Assembly (NCBI GenBank): GCA_009602725.1
Contig: WELB01000013.1
Span: 1,183,748 to 1,212,010 of the forward strand
Source of the DNA: Spirogloea muscicola
Taxonomy: Eukaryota; Streptophyta; Zygnematophyceae; Spirogloeales; Spirogloeaceae
Direction of reading: 5' to 3'
Length of the DNA: 28,263 bases
A program made the translations under genes and the position numbers. Below the pieces are notes generated by a model, which made no database searches, was not told the origin of the DNA, and was given only the letters and a program-made list of their open reading frames with translations. Below, piece after piece: positions 17,918-25,999 of the stretch; positions within the stretch are counted from its first letter, which is position 1; each line of letters starts with the position of its first letter.

Positions 17918-20900
17918 TTAAGCATGGGGCGTGGAGGACAGTAGCATGGGGTCGGCAAACTGCTCATTGACTTCCTCGTCTGGCATGGGCGCCACGATAC
18001 TGCTGCTCTCCACAATGCCTTGTGGGCCAAGAGTGAGGGTTGGAAGCATGAATGCAAGCACCAGCGCCACAAACTGCAAGAAGAAACGCAACTTGGTTAT
18101 TTTCGCAAGCTACTGTAGAACGGATAATCTGGATATAGCGGCCAAATAAACACTCCACAATATCCCGTCCCATCGACTGGTTACTTACGTCTGCCGCTGC
18201 ACCCACAAGGAAGGCGAAGCCGGGAAGAGGCAAGGGCGGGTGTGGAGACAGGAAAATTGCTGGTGCAGAGTGCATGAAAGTCGTCAGCCGTTCAGTTTAC
18301 CACAAGCAAGCAAGGAGCTGTTTTGGCTGACAGGTACATCATGCGCTTGCCCACTGTCTAAAACAGTGTCAGTAGTTTCTACATCTTGCGCGTCATGGTT
18401 AGCTAAGAGACAAGAGCATAGCTCAATAAGAATGTATCACCGACCTGTAATGGCATTGAATAAAAGAGGTGCCAAAGCTGATGCCATTGAACGCACTCCA
18501 CTAATTACACCTTGCATCTTGCCCTGGATTTACAACAAATGCACGGTCAATGCTTGGCAAGCCTGCCATGCATAATTTCACAAGCACCTGGGAGAATGGT
18601 GAACATCAAGGGAAGAAGGGAGAAAGGAGGAAGGCGGGCGGGGGAAAAGGGGTAAAATTCTGTGATGATAAGTGATGGCCATGTTCCTGTCTGGAGAATT
18701 GTGAATACGGGTTGGAATATGGAAGAATGACGGGAGGCAAGGAAAAGGGGGGGGGAGGGCGAATATTGGAGATTGAGTGGTGGCCATGTTCCTGGCTGGT
18801 AGCAGGTCAAATGGGTTCCTCACTTGCTATTGAACAGAACTTAGCTATGGCGATGTCTACGTCTGTGGGGGAAAAAGCCAAGTACCTGCTCATCTGCGGC
18901 TGCTGCCTGTGACACCATGCTTCCAATCTGTCACAAGGTGATCAAGAGCATATCGAGTCAGTGCAATCAGCGGAAGGAGCACTGATCTGCTAGCCATACC
19001 CTGATCCCTGACCATAAAGCCCGGATACAGGGCCGAGCAAAGACGAGATTAGTGTACATGTACATCGTCTTTCTACTCAAGGAAGCTCATAGTTGGAAAA
19101 ACAACGATTGCAGGACAAAACAGCCTGCTGATCAGGAAGCTCACAGTAGGAAAGACAAGGAAGTTGGCGCAGGACATAGCAGCAGCCAAATACGGTACCC
19201 ATGAACTCCAAGCTATCCCATACAGGACGCACTGAAAGCAGAAATCAGACAGTGCAATCAGACTGCAAGTGCAGGTGTCATCTTGTAACTGGGGTCGACA
19301 TCATGAGTTGCTACTTACAACTGTGGGCAAGAGAGACCAAGCGATGAAACCAGATTGCAGCGAAAAATACATGTCAAGGCACCATTGTAGGGCACAATCA
19401 ACCACATCACAGATTCCTACACATTGAAAATTCTTCACTCTAGCAGAGATTGCAGATGACACTAAATACGAAGTTGAGAGCGTACATGTACACCACCGAA
19501 AAACAACCCAATCAGCATAACAAGGCGAACACCAAGTGTGTGCACAAGCACAGGGAGCAGAAAGAGCTGTGCAAGCAATCCAGATACTATGGCGATATCA
19601 GACAGATGAATATAAAAAGGTGAGATTACCCAAATTAAGTGTACCCTGCCAATTGTACGGACTACACCTTCAAGATAAGCTGTGCAGTGTTGAGACTGGA
19701 AAGTCAACAAGGAGGTGCACAGAGGCAAGGCTAGCCTACAAGATATTTGTATGCTGCTTATGTGCAAAGAGCCAAGGACTGTCAAGTTACCTGGGTAAAC
19801 ATGGAACATACTCCTACAAGCAGGAAAACCTGGGCAAACTGGTCTTTTGCATAATCGAATACTCCTTTGAGGTAAAACTGGAGTGAGGCATAGGTGACAA
19901 ATTGCTTGTGAGATGCAGTCACAAGCTCAGAACTTGCTTAGAGCTAGCTAGGGAGCAATCCAAGGATTACAGGAAGCAGAACCTTCTTGTCCTACTTACA
20001 TCTTCGATTAAGCACTGAGTGACGTCCTAAATGACCACGCACCAATAGTGAAGCAGTGATGCCAGCCTCAACAAAACTGGACGTGAAGGAGATCAGTGCC
20101 AAGAGCACCAGTGTTCGACTGCAAAAGCGTGAGAGGAATACTGATTAGAACTTCTTTGACATGCACACTTCTCCCGAACGTGAGGATATCTGATATGTAT
20201 GAATACAATGGCTATTATGTTGGGAAATCAAGTGAGAGTTCTTCATCTTACTTGTTCCAGATGCTAGTCATCGCAGTCCTCAATGTCGACTTGCTTCGGA
20301 TCAGCTGCTTGTGAGGATGGCTGTCTCTTTTTTGTAGAAAAGGGTGACTTGCTTTGCCTTCTTCAATGGACTTATCAACGAGGGGCTGCCGATGTAAGGA
20401 CTCTGGCAAAAATGCTGCGAGGTAGAGAGTAGCCAAAGCCAGAGTAACGACTGCAACCTGCGCCAATGCATTTCAAATCCTCGCATCACCTCAAGAGACA
20501 ATAGCTGCTTGCATTATTCTTGACCACGCGTTAGCTTTTTCAGATTACATTGATGAGTGTGACATAGAGTTCAACAGCGCCTGAGGGCCTGAGGCAAATG
20601 CATCTCGAGTGTGTAGAAAGCCATGATACTGACCTGGAACACAATGGTTATAGGCAGAAAACGTGAGATGCTTGTGCCAATGATGAAGGCTATTGACAGG
20701 GAGCCCATGACGAAGCCAACTGCACTCGCACGATGGTCCTCTGGCATGACATCAGCCTACAATAACAGCACAGCCAATCCTCAGAGGAGCTACTTCTGTC
20801 ATAAGTCCTACAGGGCAGGTTTACGCTTTGCAGGAATTGCGGAAGTTGTGTAATATGTCCGAAACTACACCATGCACACAACTTTTGCACACAACTTGTG

Positions 20901-21833
20901 TGTGCAATGTTTTGACCATGACATGGTCAAAACATTCGTCCATTCAATTGCATATGCAAGGTCACAAAATTTGCCGCCATCTTCTAGAATGTGAGCGGGA
21001 TGTGCCAGTAAGTAATATGTAGGTACGCCTGCAAGACAGCTTACGATGTACGCAAGGATGAGGCAGAATGTAGCTCCATCACCCAGCACGCCAGCCAGTG
21101 TCTTGACAGCATAGTATATATAGACAGCACAACCACTTGTGCTATATGATAGCACAACTGCAAGGAAGGTGAGGTGCAAGCGAGATTCCTGTGAGCTACT
21201 TGTAAGTGCCATGGCGGGCAGCTGAAGGCCAGTGTGTTGGCAAGCCTAAGTATTCCTAAAATAAATCCCCCTGCAAGCTGAGCTCCTCTCTACTGAGCAG
21301 CTGCGCAAGTCCTGCTTGCTTGCTAACGAGCAATATAGGGCTGGTTAGAAGCTTGAGCACGCCGGACTTTACCAAGACAGGGCAGCAAACGCAGTAGATG
21401 CAGCAGATGCAACTCACCCCATTGCATGATCCCAGTTGCAAATGAGAAAATGAGGAGCGGTTTTCGCCCATAATCGTCTGACAGGCTTCCAATAAAGGGT
21501 ACTACAAAAATAGCCCCAAGCCCTGATATCTGTGAGAACGATATGCTTTGTCAAGCCACACAATCTCAAAGACCACCTAGTGCTGCTCAACTCCTTCACA
21601 GCCTGACTAAAAGCTTATGACCTCAATCCCGTGGAGGCATGGGTGTGCAACACTGCTTCAGGGAGGCACGCTTTTCTCACAGCTGATGAAGTGGCGCTGA
21701 TGTACAAGACTCGCGGGCAGCTCGTCTCACCGTCACCACAAATTGCTCTCACTGTGATGTCAGTGACTGCTGGGAAGGCGATGACAGCTCCAACACAACT
21801 CAAGAAGAAGGGGATCATCAGCCCCAGTAGAGG
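17918..21833 (-). CDS. MFS transporter, HIAT1/MFSD14-like
   Basis: Membrane transporter of the major facilitator superfamily. Thirteen exons all keep frame: 21681-21833, 21418-21529, 21045-21157, 20634-20756, 20252-20457, 20043-20118, 19791-19877, 19492-19566, 19145-19231, 18886-18927, 18445-18523, 18189-18259 and 17918-18073, giving 459 residues. TM1 is PLLGLMIPFFLSCVGAVIAF. ISGLGAIFVVPFIGSLSDDYGRK carries the loop 2-3 signature DDYGRKP. ADVMPEDHRASAVGFVMGSL opens TM5, and a hydrophilic central loop (residues about 145-190) separates the two halves. The second half has LFLLPVLVHTLGVRL, YGIAWSSWVPYL and MQGVISGVRSMASALAPLL, matching the HIAT1/TetA-like subgroup. The tail is acidic. The substrate is unknown; relatives include sugar and drug carriers. 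The first exon upstream of 21833 was not found. Confidence 0.9.
18591..18797 (-). repeat. Imperfect ~103-bp tandem duplication in an MFS intron
   Basis: Copy 1 (18591-18692) and copy 2 (18693-18797) both start GGAGAAT.GTGAA and end TGGCCATGTTCCTG.CT, with a purine-rich, G-run middle that has diverged. They lie in the intron between exons 18886-18927 and 18445-18523. On the transcribed (minus) strand they form two long pyrimidine tracts. Confidence 0.7.
19080..19183 (-). repeat. Tandem duplication of an MFS exon-intron boundary
   Basis: A ~50-bp unit occurs twice in direct orientation (19080-19128 and 19134-19183). On the minus strand the upstream copy (19134-19183) spans the end of exon 19145-19231 and its donor (CCTACT then GTGAGC). 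The downstream copy lies in the intron and has ATGAGC instead, so it has lost the GT. Both share words such as GCAGGACA and AGGAAGCTCA. Confidence 0.75.
20885..20959. repeat. Cluster of perfect palindromes in an MFS intron
   Basis: Three lie in a row: TTGCACACA/TGTGTGCAA (20885-20907, 5-nt loop); AATGTTTTGACCATG and its exact complement (20906-20936, 15-bp arms around one A); and the 12-bp palindrome TTGCATATGCAA (20948-20959). TGCACACAACTT is also repeated directly just upstream. They lie in the 288-bp intron between exons 21045-21157 and 20634-20756. Confidence 0.85.
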
Positions 21834-23261
21834 CTGCGTCACAGCATAAACACCACGACAACAAGTTGGCGATGATCTGAGCCCCTGCTAGTGATGATCA
21901 ATGCATATATTGTAAGGATGGCCATGTCCCTTGAGCAGTAAGAGTGGGTACCCGACGAAGGTGCAGGCATCCAGCTCAGCTCTGAGCATGTCTAGTGCCT
22001 TGCCATGCATTTGCCAGCTACAAATGACTGATATTACGACCACTGTCCCTTGCATCGCTTCGGTAAGCCAGTGTGGGGCACACTTGCCAGAAGCTGCAAG
22101 CTGCATTGCAAAGGCCATTCGTGGCTCAGATTGCCACACCTTGTAAGTCCTGAGGAGCTCCATGACTCCCATCATCCAGTGCCCCTCCTCACACCGGATC
22201 CCAGCTTGTGGCAATCAGCTCGGGGGGCTGGTTGACCTCTCCCGATAGGAATAGTGTTGCCTGCATGAGCGTCACTCTGTCAATCTCCGACTGGCATTTC
22301 CGGAACGACAACTCTCTCAACGTCATTGGAGCCAGTTGTTGAAGCACTGCACAACCACATCGCGTCTCCAACGCCTGTCTAGACGGAGGACGTCTGAAGG
22401 GTCAGCTAGACTTTGGGAAGTGGCTGCATGCACGAGCGACCTGAGCGCTTGCAGCAGCAGCTAAGCTGAGGGAGACAGGACGCGGCACATAAGCGACCGC
22501 AGCGGGCTTCACACCCCAGCTCGGCTCGCTACTTGGACGTCCACAGAGCCCGGGAGAGCGGGCGCGACGGCAGGGACCTGCCTCCGACGACTCGGTCGAG
22601 CTGCTCAGCCACGGGGCACGAGAGCCGCCGCCGGCAGCTCCGCCGCCGCAACCGCCGCCGCCGGCGTCGCCGCCGCCGGCGCTGCCNCCACGACCAGTAG
22701 AGTGCTGAAGCGCACATTCTCAGCAGCCGTGAGTAGAGACAGGCCAGAACTGTGCGGCATGTGCCAGCAGCGCCTGAAGCCGGGGCATCTTGCTCCATCA
22801 CCGCCGGGCCTCCACCTTCTTGGCATCCTTTGCTGCAGCATTCGGCAAGGGAAGCGGTCATATCAAGTCATGGCTCAGTGGCATGACCAAGCACTGGAAG
22901 CTGACCTTCACCTCAAGCAAGAATTAGTCCCTCGAAGCTATTCATTCTCATTCATACTCTTCCTTCAATTCAAGCATTCTTTTACTAACTAGAAGCTTCC
23001 TCTGTCAGCCTTGGACCTGCACCTTGGCTTTGCTTGATGCTGCGCTACATCATCTGATGGCTAACTTTGCCAGGACGGAGGAGAGTGGGCAAGGAGAAGT
23101 GAACATAAGAGAGGCAGGGCGTTGAGAGAGAAAGGAGGAGCGGAGAGATAGAGTTGCAGTTCAAGAAGAGAGAAGTGAGAGGGAAACCATGAGAAAGGGG
23201 TAAAGAAGGGCGGGAGAGAGTGCGGAGAGACGAGGAAGGGTCATAGGGTGTGCACGTGCGA
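21834..23261. other. Spacer holding the unresolved MFS 5' end and a GC-rich island
   Basis: The first MFS exon should lie here on the minus strand, but no frame gives a convincing join to 21833. A GCC/CCG island (about 22560-22690) contains a single N at 22687, probably a collapsed gap as at 15863. A plus-strand frame from about 22702 to 22992 (including LLGILCCSIRQGKRSYQVM) has no recognisable family and a low-complexity end, so I do not call it. The right end (23074-23240) is a purine-rich tract. Confidence 0.4.
23074..23240 (+). repeat. Purine-rich (GA) tract in the 3' flank of the HASPP28 gene
   Basis: About 165 bp of almost uninterrupted G and A (GAGAGA, GGAGGA, AAGGGG words) directly beyond the minus-strand stop codon. 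In the mRNA sense it would be a pyrimidine-rich 3' UTR. Confidence 0.6.
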
Positions 23262-24871
23262 TTAATTTTTGGGTGTCAGATTTTGAGTGCGTTCCTGACC
23301 TGCCTTCTCCTCCTCGCGTTTCTGCGCCGCTTCCAGCCGCTGCTGCCGGATGAGTGCCAGCCGGTCTGCGAAGCCACAATTCCAGAGGCTGTGCATGAGA
23401 AGGCTGCAGTCAGAAGCATCAGCACCGAGAGCAGCGGCTGGCAGCCAAATGCCACGAGGAAGGAGGAGGGGGCACCGAGGTCCTTGCGAGCCTGCTCCGT
23501 CTTCCCCTGCTCCTGCAGCTTCAGGTATCGCTCATGCGCTGCCTGCTTCTGCAGCTCCTCCCTGGTGCAGAGGAGACAGGCCGTGCCCACCACTACGAGT
23601 CAGCAGAGGCGGACAGCTGTGCGTGTGCATCTCAAGCGTGGCAGCAGCTTGCAAACAAGCGGCAACCGAGTCAGGGCCACAAGCAAGTCCAGGGCAAGAG
23701 CCGCCTTACCGCTCACGACGTGAAAGTTCGGTCGGCCTGTCCGCCTACAGAGCCAAGAGGAGTCGCAGACGAGCAGGTCAGCGGGTGACAACGAGGAGGG
23801 GAGAGTGTGACCTGTAGGATAGGAGAGGGGGGTGAGGTCGGCTTACGTCTGCCGAGCTGGCCTTGACGGTGCGCGGCCGGGCAACGTTCGGGTTCTCGAT
23901 CTCGATGAGGCTCGCCACGCCCTTCTTCTTGGCATCCTGCCGCCCCGGCCGCCAGCAGAACCAGGTCCACATGAACAAGACACACAGCTAAATCGTTCAC
24001 TAATTTCACTACAGTTGTGTCTAAGTGGCTTGTTGGCCCTGATTCGATCAGCAGCCCATGAACGACTGAAAGAGCTAATCACTATTATTCTGCGTACTGC
24101 TCAAACTGACTAAGCAGCGGTTGTCTGGAAGAGCGTGTACCTCGGCGGCGTCGTCCCCCTCCTCCTCCTCGGAGTCCTCCTCCTCCGACCCGTCCTCCGC
24201 CTCGTTCTGAGGGTCCTGCCGCCCGCAGCGCCAGGCAGTGGAGCACAGGCCTGGCGCCTCAGCTTGCCGGCCCCAGTGGAATCAGCTTTGCATAATAGTC
24301 ACAGCAATTTGTGGGCAGAATTTCATAGCCACAAGAGGCGCGCCCGGCCAGCGCCCATTGGCAGAGGCGGCAAGCTGGGCGAGCTTGCACTGCGCACCTC
24401 CTTGTTCTTCTTGAAGCCGGGCCGCTTGGTGGACGTCCCCGCGACTGCCGCAAGCAACAGCCGGACCCATCAAGCTTGGGCCGTCAAGCTCGACGGCAAC
24501 GACTGAGGCGGCCAGGGCACGAGAAGTTGGGGAAGAATGCAGCTGCTGATATTGTATCAGCGGCTGTAAACGCCAGCCAGGTGCATACAGAGGGTGTTCA
24601 AATACATAAGTGGATATATCATGACTTACCATCGATACAGGGTGACTTAGAATATGATCATGACAGTGACATGTTAAGTCAGCGAAGCCACAGGCTAAGA
24701 GGCAGGGGGCTCTTAGTACCCCGGGAAGGAGGGAGGACAGGGAGGAGGAGGGGAGGCAGGGTTTGAGGTTTCGGCTGTGTCGGCGGGGCGCACCCATGTC
24801 CTCGGGCTGCGAGAAGTTGCGGCGCCCCGTGGGCTTGCCCTTGAACTTCCCGCGCCCCGCGCCGCCCCCCA

Positions 24872-24872
<1 letters not shown>
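23262..24872 (-). CDS. PDAP1/HASPP28 family protein (28-kDa heat- and acid-stable phosphoprotein)
   Basis: Small, hydrophilic, conserved eukaryotic phosphoprotein; in animals the relative is PDGFA-associated protein 1, and its molecular role is poorly defined. Six exons in phase: 24794-24872, 24398-24444, 24141-24215, 23847-23936, 23476-23557 and 23262-23365, giving 158 residues (family about 180). The order matches the family: a basic Gly-rich N-terminus (MGGGAGRGKFKGKPTGRRNF); an acidic tract with clustered Ser/Glu (SEEEDSEEEEGDD, residues about 51-63) likely to be phosphorylated by CK2-type kinases; the conserved core KKKGVASLIEIENPN; then the charged helix ELQKQAAHERYLKLQEQGKT and LALIRQQRLEAAQKREEEK. 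The start at 24872 is the only ATG that gives the conserved N-terminus, and it directly follows a CGG repeat. It is divergent from the SDH7-like gene. Confidence 0.9.
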
Positions 24873-24903
<31 letters not shown>

Positions 24904-24948
24904 TCGCGCCCGCAGACCCGAGCCAAGCTCGCCGGCCGCTGGTTATGG
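24873..24948. promoter_or_regulatory. 76-bp divergent inter-start region
   Basis: Only 76 bp separates the HASPP28 start (24872, -) from the SDH7-like start (24949, +), and 30 bp of that is the GCC repeat. If both starts are right, the two 5' UTRs must be very short, overlap, or begin within each other's first exon. No TATA-like element is visible. Confidence 0.45.
24874..24903. repeat. (GCC)10 microsatellite
   Basis: Ten uninterrupted GCC units (CGG in the sense of the HASPP28 gene), ending one base before its start codon. They occupy its 5' UTR and the short divergent promoter. Length is likely to vary between strains. Confidence 0.9.
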
Positions 24949-25354
24949 ATGTCGCTGACTGCCAGTGCTTGCGCCGGCGGCGGCGGTGGCCAGCTGCTGG
25001 AGGACGACCCGGTGCTGCGCCCGTACACGTCGCAGAAGGGCACGCTGCGCACCCTGCACGGCCTCGGCGACGTCCTCGCCGTCGCCGTCGTCGCAGGTGA
25101 GCGGCGGGAGCAGCGCAGGTCCTCGCCGCTTCGACAGCCGGCCGGGCGCCGTGAGCGCCGGTCGCTGTCGGCACTTGCGCTGCGAGCGCAACGCCATGGC
25201 ACACTGTCTGACGGGCTTCGCCTTGGCGCTCGCAGCGGCGGCTGCGGAGATTTACCTCCGCATTGAGAGCCGGGCGACCGAGGGTGAAGCGCCTGCTGGC
25301 GGCTTCGACCTACTGCATGAGGGCGCCCACTCCCTGCAGCGGCCCCGTGTCTGA
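24949..25354 (+). CDS. Small protein resembling plant succinate dehydrogenase subunit 7 (SDH7)
   Basis: Two exons, 24949-25096 and 25236-25354, joined in phase 1 (donor GTGAGC, acceptor CGCAG), giving 88 residues. The core (LLEDDPVLRPYTSQKGTLRT, then GDVLAVAVVAAAAAEIYLRI) has an acidic-DP motif, a basic segment and a single hydrophobic helix followed by E-I-Y. I recall this arrangement for the plant-specific complex II subunit SDH7, a small mitochondrial inner-membrane protein. The resemblance is short and the assignment tentative. An Arg-containing stretch upstream in the same frame (RPQTRAKLAGRWLW) would be a better mitochondrial targeting sequence. A start further upstream would run through the GCC repeat into the opposite gene's first exon, so the first suitable ATG was chosen. 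It could instead be an unrelated single-span membrane protein. Confidence 0.55.
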
Positions 25355-25999
25355 CGGTCTGGCGGAGACAATAAGAGTGGTCCTGGGGCTTCCAGCTGCG
25401 CACTAATGGCTGATGAGGCATTGATGACCTTGTCGCGTGGGCATCCACGCTCACATCTGGTGCTTGGCAGACTGTTCTCTCTTGACTTGGTGAAGTGTCA
25501 TGTGTGCTTGTGGCACCAGACACTCAGTCCCACGTTGCATGCATGTGAGAGGTCACGAACACTCTGAGCTGTGATAGACCAGACTTGCTCAGGATGGTGC
25601 TTGTGTTGTGGTGGCCTTATCGTGAGCCATAAGTCGCTAGTGTAAGCACTTTTAGGCATACTGGAAAGTATGCAGCATCTCCATTACCACCCAATGTTGA
25701 CAACAGGCTGCACGAGCAATACTACCATCCTGGCAGAAGCATGGAGTGCTCTGGGAGGAAGACTGAGCCAAGAATTCAGCTTTTCGCCAGGGTGGGCAAG
25801 AGTACCTCAATGTTCCACTACATTTGTGTAGAGTTTGCTACCAAAATTAAGGGGCGCTGTGCCCTCAGTCACCAAGTTTTTTGGCGGGTTGCTTTCAGGG
25901 TGCTCAGCTTGAGGGTAACAAGTACAGTAGGGGAAGCTCCAGCAGGCGGAGCTACAAGCGTATGATATGCAAAACATGGCCTGCAAGAACCCGGTTCAT
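25355..25999. other. Convergent spacer with TGTAA signal
   Basis: No coding sequence is supported. TGTAA at 25641-25645 is the likely poly(A) signal of the SDH7-like gene, about 290 bp past its stop. No TTACA was found for the minus-strand CYP38 gene. Confidence 0.4.

Noticed and set aside
22702-22992. Plus-strand frame of about 96 codons
   Set aside because: No recognisable domain, low-complexity Phe/Ser end, no splice support; it starts beside a suspected collapsed gap.
24763-25266. Longer version of the SDH7-like protein starting at about 24763
   Set aside because: It would read through exon 1 of the HASPP28 gene and ten Ala codons of the microsatellite; an unspliced version would also run past the clear donor at 25097.
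24282-25523. 413-codon minus-strand frame
   Set aside because: It runs through HASPP28 introns in the wrong frame; composition is Arg/Ser/Pro-rich with no domain.
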